A stretch of DNA of 64,000 nt from Pedobacter sp. HDW13 (GCF_011303555.1 NZ_CP049868.1:5456001-5520000); one strand, 5' to 3'; shown: positions 25,467-35,122, numbered from the stretch's first letter. The notes: generated by a model from the sequence alone, not told the origin. A program made the numbers and translations.

Positions 25467-26213
25467 TTGAATAAGATTAAAATATCGGCTGTTGCCTACA
25501 CCAATACCAAAGCATTTATATACGGCTTAGCACATTCGCCTATCATCGATAAGATAGATTTAAGTTTAGATATTCCTTCAGATTGTGCCGCTAAAGTAAT
25601 TAACGGTCAGGCAGATATTGGTTTGATGCCTGTGGCCGCTATTCCATTAGTACCGAATGCTAACATTGTGGCCAATTACTGCATAGGAAGCGATGGCGCG
25701 GTAAATTCGGTATTTATTTTTAGTAATGTTCCGGTTAATGAAATCAAAACCCTACGATTGGATGCCCATTCCCGGACCTCGAATAACCTGGCTAAAGTTT
25801 TGCTAAAATTCCATTGGGAGAAGGAAGTAGAATTTACAACAGATCAAAATGCAGAAACAGATGCCTTTGTTTTAATCGGCGACCGTACTTTCGGTAAAAC
25901 ACAAAATTTTGCCTTTGTTTACGATATGGGCGAAGAATGGAAGAAGTTTACCGGTTTGCCTTTTATGTACGCTGCCTGGGTAGCCAATAAAGAAATTTCG
26001 CAGCAATTTAAAGATGAGTTTAATGCCGCTTTAAAGTTTGGCTTAGATCATCGTAAAGAAGTTTTAGCAGAATTACCACCTGTAAGCAATTTTGACCTGG
26101 AAGATTACCTTTACCACAAATTACAATTCGAGGTAACTGAGGATAGGATGAAAGCCCTTAATTTGTTTTTAGGCTTTATTGGACAACTAGATGAAAAACT
26201 AGCTGTCAGGTGA
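25467..26213 (+). CDS. mqnA: Chorismate dehydratase
   Basis: A 248-residue protein of the MqnA family, which converts chorismate to 3-(1-carboxyvinyloxy)benzoate, the first futalosine-pathway step. It starts MNKIKISAVAYTNTKAFIYGL, with the ISAV.Y.NTK.F signature; GLMPVAAIP and the periplasmic-binding-like fold pattern follow. The start codon is TTG at 25467; no in-frame ATG or GTG near it gives the conserved N-terminus. Its TGA stop overlaps the GTG start of the next gene (GTGA). Confidence 0.9.
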   Translation: MNKIKISAVAYTNTKAFIYGLAHSPIIDKIDLSLDIPSDCAAKVINGQADIGLMPVAAIPLVPNANIVANYCIGSDGAVNSVFIFSNVPVNEIKTLRLDAHSRTSNNLAKVLLKFHWEKEVEFTTDQNAETDAFVLIGDRTFGKTQNFAFVYDMGEEWKKFTGLPFMYAAWVANKEISQQFKDEFNAALKFGLDHRKEVLAELPPVSNFDLEDYLYHKLQFEVTEDRMKALNLFLGFIGQLDEKLAVR

Positions 26214-26812
26214 TTAAGCAAATAAAAAGGAAGAAATGCATTAAAGCATATCCAATATTTCCACAAAGAACCTACAATAAGGAAATAGAAGATTATGATT
26301 GTTTCTATCCTAATACTTTTGCCAGCCATATTTTAACTTTAAAATCAAAAACATATAGAAAGTATTTAAAGGCTTTAGGCGAAGAACTTTCAAAGCTTTT
26401 AGATGCCCTGGAATTAGATGCCCTTATCTTTTTAGGTGATGAAAAATTGGCCTGGCGTTTTCGGGAAGGTAAATATAAAACCTTTAAAAAAGGGATGGAT
26501 TTCTTTACAAAATCAGGTATAAAAAAGGATTTTAAGGGAGGTCTAATCGTAAACAAAGCATCTTTACCTCAGTTTATTAAACACTTTGTTGATCTTGTTC
26601 GCACCAACGGAATAGTACAATACATTTATTTTATCGATAAATGTCAAAGCATATTAGGTTCGTTTTGTAATGTTGGCAATATACATATTGATCTGATGAA
26701 TAAAAACAGCAATGAATTATTCCAAAGCGCTATATGTAGTACAAAATTTGAGTTTTTAAGTGAAAGATGTGTTTTCCAGTTTGATATGAACGATAGGAAG
26801 CCAATAAAATAA
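26210..26812 (+). CDS. Unknown protein coupled to mqnA
   Basis: A 200-residue protein I do not recognise. It is Lys-rich and probably cytoplasmic, with no signal or membrane segment. The middle part includes ALGEELSKLLDALELDALIFLGDEKLAWRFREGKY, and later IYFIDKCQSILGSFCNVGNIHIDLM. The start is GTG at 26210, overlapping the mqnA stop by four bases, which points to translational coupling. It is more AT-rich than its neighbours, so it may be a recent insertion. A hairpin terminator follows. Confidence 0.6.
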   Translation: MIKQIKRKKCIKAYPIFPQRTYNKEIEDYDCFYPNTFASHILTLKSKTYRKYLKALGEELSKLLDALELDALIFLGDEKLAWRFREGKYKTFKKGMDFFTKSGIKKDFKGGLIVNKASLPQFIKHFVDLVRTNGIVQYIYFIDKCQSILGSFCNVGNIHIDLMNKNSNELFQSAICSTKFEFLSERCVFQFDMNDRKPIK

Positions 26813-26840
26813 TAAAGCAACCCAATTCAGATTGCTTTAT
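26812..26840. terminator. Bidirectional terminator between convergent genes
   Basis: ATAAAGCAA/TTGCTTTAT, a 9-bp stem with an 11-base loop, at the stop of the gene ending at 26812 and before the convergent HPF-like gene. Confidence 0.6.
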
Positions 26841-26891
26841 TCACCGTGCATAGCACTGCAGAACTTATTTCTATCTATTTACACATCAATT

Positions 26892-27209
26892 TTAATGGCT
26901 TTTCAACTTACCGGCCACTTTTTCGAGTGTACTTTTTAATTTTGTTAAAGCACCATTAAGGGCTAAATCGTAAGTGTTCCCCATGTTGGTTACTGCAATA
27001 GGATCTTTTCCTGTAATCCGGGCTTCTAATAAACATCTTTTATCGTCTAAACCATCTTTACTGCCATTTTCATCAGATAAATGAACTTCCAAACGCGTAA
27101 TCAAATCACTGTATCTGCTCAGCCCTTCATTTAGCTGGCCTTTAATTTTTTCTTCGTACTCGTGGTGTATGGTTAAACTCTTGTCGGCATTCAGTTGGAT
27201 CGTCATCAT
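26892..27209 (-). CDS. HPF/RaiA-family ribosome-associated protein (short form)
   Basis: A 105-residue protein with the S30AE/sigma-54 modulation fold pattern. ITRLEVHLSDENGS is the central strand with the following loop, and DKRCLLEARITGKDPIAV and NTYDLALNGALTKLKSTLEKVAGKL are the third strand and C-terminal helix. Short HPFs bind the 30S decoding centre and make inactive ribosomes in stationary phase. The basic loop residues typical of HPF are only partly visible, so binding strength is uncertain. It is a single gene with its own promoter region. Confidence 0.75.
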   Translation of the reverse strand: MMTIQLNADKSLTIHHEYEEKIKGQLNEGLSRYSDLITRLEVHLSDENGSKDGLDDKRCLLEARITGKDPIAVTNMGNTYDLALNGALTKLKSTLEKVAGKLKSH

Positions 27210-27588
27210 ATTTATATTAAGTTTTATGTAGTTTAACGCATAAGTATGGGTATTTGTTTAAATTATAAAATTATGTAAATAAGTTAATTTTATGAGGAAG
27301 GCTTAAAACCGGCTATTGTTTTTAAACCTGATAGGAGCGGGCACGATCCCGATTTTTCATCGCGAGAAGTAAAGCGGATAGCAGGACTAAACTTTCCGAA
27401 AGGTGAAGAACGCTTCATTTTCAAATAAGGGTTTATTTAAATTGGTTAATTGTTCATGTTCGCTAACTTAAAACTGCCAACTGTGGATTGGAAACTGATT
27501 TCACTAACAATCTTTCAACTTTTCAACAAAACAACCGTACAATGCATATTCGTGCTATCTTTATGGCTTTTGCAAATTAATTTCAGTT
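27210..27588. other. 379-base intergenic region before mutS
   Basis: No gene was found. Bases 27320-27410 hold repeat-like sequence with a GATCCCGATTTTTCATCGCG hairpin-like word and GAAGTAAAGCGGATAGCAGG. Part of this (CCGATTTTTCATCG) resembles CCGATTTTCATCGGGA in the repeat at 30774. Before mutS, TATCTTTA (near 27556) is a weak -7 element. Confidence 0.5.
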
Positions 27589-30201
27589 TTGGCTAAAGAC
27601 ACGAATAAAGAAACCCCGTTAATGCAGCAATACAACGCTATAAAGGCGAAGTATCCGGGCGCATTGTTATTATTTAGGGTAGGCGATTTTTACGAAACCT
27701 TTGGCGAAGACGCCGTAAAAACAGCACAAATATTAGGTATTGTATTAACCCGCAGAGGAACGGGGCCAAATGGCGGCGCCCTCGAACTTGCTGGTTTTCC
27801 GCACCACTCTCTTGATAACTATTTATCTAAACTGGTACGTGCGGGCCAGCGTGTAGCCATTTGCGATCAGCTGGAAGACCCCAAAACAACCAAAACCATT
27901 GTTAAACGTGGTGTAACAGAACTGGTTACTCCTGGCGTGGCTTATGGCGATAATATCGTTAACCAGAAATCAAATAACTTCCTCGCTTGCGTTTTCTTCG
28001 ATAAAACACAATTGGGCGTTTCATTTTTAGATATATCAACAGGTGAATTTTTAATTGCACAGGGCAACAGCGATTATATCGATAAACTTTTACAAGGTTT
28101 TAAACCTACAGAAGTTATTTTCCAGAAATCGAAACGACAGGCCTTTACCGAAAATTTCGGCGATCGCTTTTATATTTTCGGTCTGGATGAATGGCCTTTT
28201 ACCAGCGATTACGGTAACGAAACGCTGATGAAACATTTCGAGGTAACTTCGTTAAAAGGTTTTGGTATAGACCGTTTACAAAGCGCAATTGTTGCTGCTG
28301 GTGTTATTTTACACTATTTAGGCGAAACAGAACACCGTAACCTGCAGCACATTACCTCAATTAGCCGCATTGAAGAAGATCGTTACATGTGGCTTGATCG
28401 CTTTACCATCCGTAACCTCGAACTGGTTAACTCTCCAAACGATAATGCAGTAACCTTGTTCGATATTTTGGACCATACCTGCACCCCAATGGGCGCGCGT
28501 TTGCTGCAGAAATGGATTATTATGCCTTTGAAGGAGCTGAAACCTATTCAGGAACGCCTGGGCATGGTTGAATATTTTGTGAAGCACGATACTTTACAAG
28601 AGGAATTTTTATCGCACATTAAGCAAATCGGCGATTTAGAACGCCTGATTTCTAAAGTTGGTTTACAACGTGTTGGGCCACGCGAACTGGTGGCTTTGAA
28701 ACGCGCTTTGTACCATATCGAATCCGTTAAAAAACTGGCTGCCGATTCTAAAAATCCGTTTTTAATCAAAATTGCCGATCAGTTAAACCCTTGCCTGGCC
28801 ATTCGCGACAGGATTGAAAGAGAATTACAGGCCGATCCGCCAGCACTATTGGTAAAAGGAAACGTAATTGCCGACGGCATTGATGAAGACCTGGACCGCC
28901 TGCGTAAAATTGCTTTTGGTGGTAAAGATTACCTTGTTCAGATACAGAAACGCGAAGCTGAAGCCACAGGAATTCCTTCCTTAAAAATTGCTTTCAATAA
29001 CGTATTTGGTTATTATTTAGAAGTAACCCATACCCATAAAGATAAAGTACCAGAAGGTTGGATCCGTAAGCAAACCCTGGTTAATGCCGAAAGGTACATT
29101 ACACCTGAACTTAAAGAATACGAAGATCAGATTTTAGGAGCCGAAGAGAAAATACAGGCTATCGAAGTGCGTTTGTATAACGAACTGATGTACGAAACGG
29201 CAGGTTATATCAAACCTATCCAACTCGATTCGTTCTTAATTGCCCAATTGGACTGTTTGCTGTGTTTTGCCCAGCTTGCGGCCAAAAACCATTACAATAA
29301 ACCAAAAGTTACACCCGATAAGGTACTTGACATTAAAGGTGGCCGCCACCCGGTAATTGAAAAACAGCTACCGGTAGGGCAGGAATACATTACCAACGAT
29401 GTCTATCTGGATACCGATAGTCAGCAGATTATTATGATTACTGGTCCCAACATGGCGGGTAAGTCGGCCATTTTACGTCAAACTGCTTTGATTGTATTGA
29501 TGGCGCAAATGGGTTCGTTTGTCCCGGCAAAAGATGCTGAGGTGGGTATTGTAGATAAGATTTTTACCCGTGTAGGTGCTTCCGATAATATTTCATCAGG
29601 CGAAAGTACATTCATGGTCGAAATGAACGAAACGGCCAGTATCCTGAATAACATTTCAGACAACAGCTTAATTTTATTGGATGAAATTGGTCGTGGTACC
29701 AGTACTTACGATGGTATTTCGATTGCATGGGCCATTGCTGAGTTTTTACATCAGCACCCAACATCGCGCCCCAAAACCCTTTTTGCTACGCACTACCACG
29801 AGCTAAACGAACTGGCCAATACCATGCCGCGCATTAAAAACTTTAATGTTTCGGTTAAAGAAATGACCAATAAAGTAATCTTCTTGCGGAAACTTGTTCC
29901 GGGTGGAAGTGAGCATAGTTTTGGTATCCATGTAGCTAAAATGGCGGGTATGCCTCCAAAATTAATCAGCAGGGCAAACGAAATACTTAAAAAATTAGAA
30001 ATCGACCGTACGGAAGGCCAAAGCATTAAAGACAGTATTAAAAAAGTGCAGAATCAGGCTTACCAGTTACAAATGTTCGCCATTGATGACCCTGTTTTGG
30101 TAAAAATAAGAGACACGCTTAATAATTTGGATGTAAATGCTTTAACACCAGTTGAAGCATTACTTAAACTGGATGAAATACAGCGTTTAATTAAGAATTA
30201 A
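27589..30201 (+). CDS. mutS: DNA mismatch repair protein MutS
   Basis: An 870-residue full-length MutS. The mismatch-recognition motif is GDFYETFGED (Phe 34-Tyr-Glu 36). The connector and lever/clamp domains follow. The ATPase begins with Walker A GPNMAGKSA at about residue 618 and has Walker B LILLDEIGRGTSTYDG and ATHYHEL. A helical C-terminus (about 800-870) ends with the dimerisation segment. It binds mismatches and recruits MutL. The start is TTG at 27589, which gives the expected MAKDTNKETPLMQQY N-terminus; a nearby upstream ATG is closed by a stop. Confidence 0.97.
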   Translation: MAKDTNKETPLMQQYNAIKAKYPGALLLFRVGDFYETFGEDAVKTAQILGIVLTRRGTGPNGGALELAGFPHHSLDNYLSKLVRAGQRVAICDQLEDPKTTKTIVKRGVTELVTPGVAYGDNIVNQKSNNFLACVFFDKTQLGVSFLDISTGEFLIAQGNSDYIDKLLQGFKPTEVIFQKSKRQAFTENFGDRFYIFGLDEWPFTSDYGNETLMKHFEVTSLKGFGIDRLQSAIVAAGVILHYLGETEHRNLQHITSISRIEEDRYMWLDRFTIRNLELVNSPNDNAVTLFDILDHTCTPMGARLLQKWIIMPLKELKPIQERLGMVEYFVKHDTLQEEFLSHIKQIGDLERLISKVGLQRVGPRELVALKRALYHIESVKKLAADSKNPFLIKIADQLNPCLAIRDRIERELQADPPALLVKGNVIADGIDEDLDRLRKIAFGGKDYLVQIQKREAEATGIPSLKIAFNNVFGYYLEVTHTHKDKVPEGWIRKQTLVNAERYITPELKEYEDQILGAEEKIQAIEVRLYNELMYETAGYIKPIQLDSFLIAQLDCLLCFAQLAAKNHYNKPKVTPDKVLDIKGGRHPVIEKQLPVGQEYITNDVYLDTDSQQIIMITGPNMAGKSAILRQTALIVLMAQMGSFVPAKDAEVGIVDKIFTRVGASDNISSGESTFMVEMNETASILNNISDNSLILLDEIGRGTSTYDGISIAWAIAEFLHQHPTSRPKTLFATHYHELNELANTMPRIKNFNVSVKEMTNKVIFLRKLVPGGSEHSFGIHVAKMAGMPPKLISRANEILKKLEIDRTEGQSIKDSIKKVQNQAYQLQMFAIDDPVLVKIRDTLNNLDVNALTPVEALLKLDEIQRLIKN

Positions 30202-30210
30202 GCAGATTAG

Positions 30211-30244
30211 GGGCTTATGGATAAAAATATTTAACCATAAGCCC
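30211..30244 (+). terminator. Hairpin terminator after mutS
   Basis: GGGCTTATGG/CCATAAGCCC, a perfect 10-bp stem with a 14-base AT-rich loop, 9 bases after the stop. The T tail is weak. Confidence 0.6.
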
Positions 30245-30264
30245 TTGTTACTAAATTTATACCT

Positions 30265-30765
30265 ATGCATACTAGCTTTAAACCTTACGCTTTCTATTTG
30301 GTTGCTTTAGTACTCTTCCTTTCATCGTGTGGTACGCGTAAATACACCGTTAAAACCGATACGAAAGGAGCAAAGGCGGCCGATGCCATGAGTAATTTAA
30401 AAAGCAAGCCGCTTTACCGCTTCATTACCGACTGGACTGGTGTTCGGTACCGTTTTGGCGGTTTGGATAAAGGCGGGATAGATTGCTCGGGATTTGCCTA
30501 TTTGTTAGAAAAGGAAATTTACGGTGTAACCTTGCCACGTATCTCACGCGATCAGGCCAATGTGGTAAGGAAAAAAGGTATAGATAATTTAAAAGAAGGC
30601 GATCTGGTTTTCTTTTCCTTTGGAGGCAACGATGTAGACCATGTTGGTGTGTACCTAAATAATGGTTTTTTTGTGCATGCCAGTACTACCCGGGGCGTAA
30701 TAGTTGATGATTTGACATTGCCGGCGTATCAGCGCGTATTTGTTAAATCAGGTTCGGTTAATTAG
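30265..30765 (+). CDS. NlpC/P60 (C40) peptidoglycan endopeptidase lipoprotein
   Basis: A 166-residue protein with a type II signal peptide (lipobox LFLSSC, Cys 22). The C40 domain occupies residues 50-165. The catalytic Cys 74 is in GGIDCSGFAYLL, and the His residues are in DVDHVGVYL (His 126) and FFVHAST (His 138). The family cleaves D-Glu-mDAP links in cell-wall peptides (Spr/MepS type). It sits in the periplasmic face of the envelope. It is 63 bases after mutS but has its own probable promoter region. Confidence 0.92.
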   Translation: MHTSFKPYAFYLVALVLFLSSCGTRKYTVKTDTKGAKAADAMSNLKSKPLYRFITDWTGVRYRFGGLDKGGIDCSGFAYLLEKEIYGVTLPRISRDQANVVRKKGIDNLKEGDLVFFSFGGNDVDHVGVYLNNGFFVHASTTRGVIVDDLTLPAYQRVFVKSGSVN

Positions 30766-30773
30766 ATCTCTCC

Positions 30774-30870
30774 CGTCATTTCGACTGAAGCTCACCGATT
30801 TTCATCGGGAGCGAAACGGAGAAATCTACATTAGATCTCTCCGTTTCGCTGTGCTTTAGTCGAGATGACG
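30774..30870. repeat. Dispersed repeat (GTCATTTCGA family), copy 3, forming a long inverted repeat
   Basis: CGTCATTTCGACTGAAGC at the left end pairs with GCTTTAGTCGAGATGACG at the right end. GCGAAACGGAGAAATCTA is matched inside by TAGATCTCTCCGTTTCGC. The whole could form a long imperfect hairpin. It fills the gap between the C40 gene and the thioredoxin gene. Confidence 0.75.
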
Positions 30871-30913
30871 ACTATCGTTAAAACAAACCCGCTTAAATTT
30901 CGTTATTCATCTT

Positions 30914-31381
30914 ATGCGCACATTCCTTTTAATCTGCTTATCTTTAATTAGTTATTCGTTAAGCGCACAGGTAAAACTGTTAACGCTCGATGAACTGGAT
31001 AAACGCATTGCCGCTGGTAAGGATACCACCTATGTGGTTAATTTTTGGGCAACCTGGTGCGCCCCTTGTGTAGCCGAGCTACCGAACTTTGAAAAACTGC
31101 GTGTAGCCAATTTAAAAAAGCCTGTAAAAGTACTCTTGATCAGTGTAGATTTTAAATCGAAACTGCAAAAAGAGGTAATTCCTTTTGTAGTAAAGAACCA
31201 GATCAAAGCTGAAGTGTTTCTGTTAAACGAAACCGACCAGCAAAAATATATCGAAAGGGTAGACCCCAAATGGACAGGCGCTATACCTGCAACATTATTT
31301 GTGAAACAAAAAACCAGACGCTTTTACGAACAGGATTTTACAGAGAAACAACTCAAAAGTACTTTGTTAAACTTAAAATAA
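30914..31381 (+). CDS. Exported thioredoxin-fold protein (TlpA-like)
   Basis: A 155-residue protein with a Sec signal peptide (residues 1-19, ending SLSAQ). The active site is WCAPC at 48-52 (Cys 49, 52) in NFWATWCAPCVAELPNFEKL. The cis-Pro loop is in TGAIPATLFV. It acts as a periplasmic disulfide reductase. The next gene, 6 bases away, is a second thioredoxin-fold protein, so the two work as a pair. Confidence 0.9.
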   Translation: MRTFLLICLSLISYSLSAQVKLLTLDELDKRIAAGKDTTYVVNFWATWCAPCVAELPNFEKLRVANLKKPVKVLLISVDFKSKLQKEVIPFVVKNQIKAEVFLLNETDQQKYIERVDPKWTGAIPATLFVKQKTRRFYEQDFTEKQLKSTLLNLK

Positions 31382-31387
31382 GAGGTT

Positions 31388-31993
31388 ATGAAACAGTTAT
31401 TTCTAATTGGCTTGATGTTAATTTCGTTAGGTGCCTGTGCACAAGGCGAAGGGTATAAAGTTGGCGATGTGGTTAAAGATTTCGCTTTAAAGAATGTAGA
31501 CAATAAAATGGTATCGATGGCCGACTACAAGGATGCTAAAGGCTTTATTGTCGTTTTTACCTGCAATACCTGTCCGGTAGCTCAGGCTTACCAGGATCGT
31601 GTTGCTGAGCTAAATGCCAGTTATGCCGCCAAAGGATATCCGGTTATTGCCATTAACCCAAATGATGCCGGTGCGGTTCCAGCCGAAAGTTTCGATAAAA
31701 TGCAGGCCCTGGCCAAAGTAAAGAATTTCACTTACCCTTATTTGCTCGATCCGGACCATGTAGTTACCAAACAATTCGGTGCAAGCAGAACGCCGCATGT
31801 TTTCCTGGTAAATAAAAGCGACAAAGGAAATGTAGTTGAATACATTGGTGCAATAGATAATGACCCTGAAGGTGAAAACGCCACAAAAGAAGATTATGTA
31901 AAAAATGCGATCAATAATTTAGCCACAGGTAAAAAGCCTGCTGTTACCACAACCAAGGCTGTGGGTTGCAGTATAAAATGGAAAAAAGGCTAA
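31388..31993 (+). CDS. Redoxin/AhpC-TSA-family lipoprotein with CNTC motif
   Basis: A 201-residue thioredoxin-fold protein with a type II signal peptide (LISLGAC, Cys 17). The active site is FTCNTCPVAQAY, with Cys 59 and 62. The cis-Pro loop is SRTPHVFLV. The CxxC is placed as in peroxiredoxin-like thiol reductases of the DUF/redoxin group. The partner gene is directly upstream. Its stop codon overlaps the stop codon of the convergent acyltransferase gene. Substrate unknown. Confidence 0.87.
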   Translation: MKQLFLIGLMLISLGACAQGEGYKVGDVVKDFALKNVDNKMVSMADYKDAKGFIVVFTCNTCPVAQAYQDRVAELNASYAAKGYPVIAINPNDAGAVPAESFDKMQALAKVKNFTYPYLLDPDHVVTKQFGASRTPHVFLVNKSDKGNVVEYIGAIDNDPEGENATKEDYVKNAINNLATGKKPAVTTTKAVGCSIKWKKG

Positions 31994-33177
31994 ACATACC
32001 TTAGCCACCATTGCCGGTGTGTTTCCTTATATTGCTTAAACCATCTACAAGGTAAATAAAGCGAGGCAACCACACTAAGCCATATTACATAAACCAGTGG
32101 CAAATTGAAGCCAAAAGCTGCCGGCCTGAACATAAATGGAATCTGAACAATTTCTTTAGTACTATGGCCAGTTGCAAAAAATACGATTACCAGTAACGTG
32201 TGCAGCAGGTAAAAGTGCAGCACATAGTAAAAAAATGGAACAGCACCGTACACCGAAGTTATTCTGGTAAACCAATTGCTTAGGTTTTCGGTAACGGCCA
32301 AAAAAAGCATTGCCGGGCCTAAGGTCATAGATATATATTGCAACGATGGCGGGTATTTGTTTACATTGAAAAAAGTGAGCAGGTTCTTAAACAGATCATC
32401 ATATTCTTTACGCGGAACCGGATCGCCATATACATTGATTAATCTCAAGGCTACAAATACAAACACCGCTAAAAAACCTACCATCAATAAATTGCGTTGC
32501 CGGCGTTCGGCTTCGTATCCCTTTCTATACCAGGCGCCAACACCATAACCCACAAACATCACACCTGTCCACGGAAGGATGGCGTAAAACACACCTACAA
32601 AATGATTAGCAGATAGCGGTACAACCGTACCCGATGCAGTAAAAAATACTTTTAAAATCATTCCGCCTGCGAGGTCTTTTGGTGCCGGGAATAAGTTAAA
32701 AAGGTTATGTCCAAAAACCAGCACCAACCCAATAATCAGCACCGTTTTATAAGAAATCCGGCTGAAAATAGCCAAAAAGATCATGCTGGTACCAATAGCC
32801 CAAATTACCTGCAGGATAATAAAATTGTAGCCAGGATTAAAGGTTAAGCCAAAGGTGATGATTACGATTTCGACCAATATGAGCCATAAGCCACGCTTAA
32901 ATAAGAACGCACTGGCCTGTGCAGCTGTTCTGCTTTGGGCGGATAAATAAGCAGATAATCCGGAAAGAAAAACAAAGGTTGGCGCACAGAAATGCGTGAT
33001 CCAGCGGGTAAAAAACAGCATTCCTGTTGTGGTATCAGGATTTAATGGATCGCCTGTCATGGCACCGATATGAAAAAAATCGCGGGTATGGTCTAAAGCC
33101 ATAATGATCATCACCAATCCACGCAGTATATCAATCGATAAAATACGTTTTGAAAGTGTGCTTTGTGCTGCATCCAT
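31990..33177 (-). CDS. DUF1624 / heparan-alpha-glucosaminide N-acetyltransferase-like membrane protein
   Basis: A 395-residue protein with about ten membrane helices. RILSIDILRGLVMIIMALDHTRDFFH is the typical DUF1624/HGSNAT start with the conserved Asp-His. HFCAPTFVFLSGLSAYLSAQ follows. In animals this fold acetylates terminal glucosamine with acetyl-CoA across the lysosomal membrane; bacterial homologues are mostly uncharacterised. A transmembrane acyl transfer to a periplasmic sugar is the family-based guess. The stop overlaps the preceding gene's stop by four bases in convergent orientation. Confidence 0.82.
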   Translation of the reverse strand: MDAAQSTLSKRILSIDILRGLVMIIMALDHTRDFFHIGAMTGDPLNPDTTTGMLFFTRWITHFCAPTFVFLSGLSAYLSAQSRTAAQASAFLFKRGLWLILVEIVIITFGLTFNPGYNFIILQVIWAIGTSMIFLAIFSRISYKTVLIIGLVLVFGHNLFNLFPAPKDLAGGMILKVFFTASGTVVPLSANHFVGVFYAILPWTGVMFVGYGVGAWYRKGYEAERRQRNLLMVGFLAVFVFVALRLINVYGDPVPRKEYDDLFKNLLTFFNVNKYPPSLQYISMTLGPAMLFLAVTENLSNWFTRITSVYGAVPFFYYVLHFYLLHTLLVIVFFATGHSTKEIVQIPFMFRPAAFGFNLPLVYVIWLSVVASLYLPCRWFKQYKETHRQWWLRYV

Positions 33178-33448
33178 AGCGATAAGTTTGGTTAATAAAG
33201 ATACAAATTCAATTGGTTTTTATGCCTTTCTAAACTTACCGTTGCCGGTATTGGCCAGGTTATTAAAGCTCAATAGGAAAATCGATTTAGGAGTAGCTGA
33301 ATTGGCAATTTCAATTTTGATCTTCAAAAAATTATAATAATATTTGTTAAACGCTAACCGAATAATCCCTATCAATAAAACAGATCATGCATCAACGATA
33401 GCTGAACCTCGTTTAGACAAAATTAAAAAAAGACCATAACACATCATA

Positions 33449-34873
33449 ATGAAAAGAAGAACATTTATACAAAACACAGGTTTGTTAGGCGCAGGCGTAG
33501 TGGCTTCCAAATTCTCTTTTGCAGCTAATTTAGCCCCCGAATTTCCGGTTGTACGTGTAGCTGCGGCAAAAAGACATTTTCAAAGTAAGGCGGTAGATAA
33601 TGCCATAAAAACCTTCCAGGCCAATGTTAAAAACCCTGAATTAACCTGGTTGTTCGAAAATTGTTTTCCAAACACTTTAGATACTACGGTTTATCACAGC
33701 GAAAATGGTGGCAGACCCGATACTTACGTTATAACCGGCGATATTGATGCGATGTGGTTACGAGACAGTTCGGCGCAGGTGTGGCCTTACCTGCAATTTG
33801 TAAATGAGGATGAACCCCTTAAAAAACTGATTGCCGGTGTAATTATCCACCAAACCAAATGTATTTTGAAAGACCCTTATGCCAACGCCTTTTATGGCGA
33901 TGCTACCAAAGTAGGGGAATGGAAAACAGATAAAACCGCTATGCAACCGGGAGTGCACGAGCGTAAATGGGAAATAGATTCGTTATGTTACCCGATTCGT
34001 TTAGCTTACCACTACTGGAAAAAAACAGGTGATAAAACACCATTCGATGCCGATTGGAAAAAAGGAATTGAAGCAACTTTAAAAACCTTTAAAGAGCAAC
34101 AACGTAAAGCAGGAAAAGGCCCTTATCATTTCCAAAGGGAAACTACACAACCAACTGATTCGTTGCCAATGGCAGGTTATGGTTTTCCGGTTAACCCGGT
34201 GGGTTTAATTTGTTCGGCTTTCCGTCCGAGCGATGATGCGACTATTTTTCCTTTCCTCGTACCTTCAAACTTCTTTGCAGTATCGAGTTTAAGGCATGCG
34301 GCCGAAATGATTAAAGTCTTAAACAGTGATAAAATATTAGAAAGCAGCTTATTAAACCTGGCCGATGAGGTGAGTGCTGCGCTTCAAAAACACGCCATTG
34401 TAAACCACCCGAAATATGGTAAAATTTATGCTTTTGAGGTAGATGGTTTTGGTAGTTCGTATTTGATGGACGATTCGAATGTACCTAGTTTATTAGCCTT
34501 GCCTTACCTGGGCGCGATGAAAATCGAAGATCCGATTTATCAGAATACACGAAAATTTGCCTTGTCAAAAGATAATCCTTACTTCTTTAAAGGCACAGCA
34601 GCCGAAGGTATTGGCGGACCGCACGCTGGTCAGGATATGATTTGGCCAATGAGTATCACCATGCGCGCCTTAACATCTAAAGATGATGCCGAAATTAAAG
34701 CGTGTATCGAAAGTTTACGTAAAACGCATGCAGGCAAAGGATTTATGCACGAGTCGTTTCATAAAGATAATCCTGCCAACTTTACTAGAGCCTGGTTTGC
34801 ATGGTCGAACACTTTGTTTGGCGAGTTGCTTTGGAAAACATACCACGAAAAACCAGCTTTATTAAAAGCTTAA
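33449..34873 (+). CDS. GH125 exo-alpha-1,6-mannosidase
   Basis: A 474-residue Tat-exported protein (MKRRTFIQNTG, cleavage near FAANL). The (alpha/alpha)6 domain shows GDIDAMWLRDSSAQVWPYL, IDSLCYPIRLAYHYW, MAGYGFPVNPVGLICSAFRPSDD, and FEVDGFGSSYLMDDSNVPSLLALPYLG, all typical of GH125. The family cleaves alpha-1,6-mannose in mannan and N-glycan cores without metal. It is a single gene here, but a GH92 mannosidase is about 4.7 kb away, so together they could handle yeast mannan or high-mannose N-glycans. Confidence 0.92.
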   Translation: MKRRTFIQNTGLLGAGVVASKFSFAANLAPEFPVVRVAAAKRHFQSKAVDNAIKTFQANVKNPELTWLFENCFPNTLDTTVYHSENGGRPDTYVITGDIDAMWLRDSSAQVWPYLQFVNEDEPLKKLIAGVIIHQTKCILKDPYANAFYGDATKVGEWKTDKTAMQPGVHERKWEIDSLCYPIRLAYHYWKKTGDKTPFDADWKKGIEATLKTFKEQQRKAGKGPYHFQRETTQPTDSLPMAGYGFPVNPVGLICSAFRPSDDATIFPFLVPSNFFAVSSLRHAAEMIKVLNSDKILESSLLNLADEVSAALQKHAIVNHPKYGKIYAFEVDGFGSSYLMDDSNVPSLLALPYLGAMKIEDPIYQNTRKFALSKDNPYFFKGTAAEGIGGPHAGQDMIWPMSITMRALTSKDDAEIKACIESLRKTHAGKGFMHESFHKDNPANFTRAWFAWSNTLFGELLWKTYHEKPALLKA

Positions 34874-35122
34874 TATCACTTCACCGCATTTATGTGTTTT
34901 TGATGCTTATTTAAAAATGGCTCAACATATAAATGCGGTTTTTGCTTTTGCCCAAAACAACATTCACATCAAACTTCACAATTAGCAATAATCTACACCG
35001 TATTTATACGCTTTTTAGTTTTTTACAGCATAATCTGTGTAAAATAAAAGCTAAGTTGTACAGATCCTGTTTTTTGAGAAAAGAAATATAGTTAAATTGC
35101 TGGAAAATTATTCATTCCGGCC

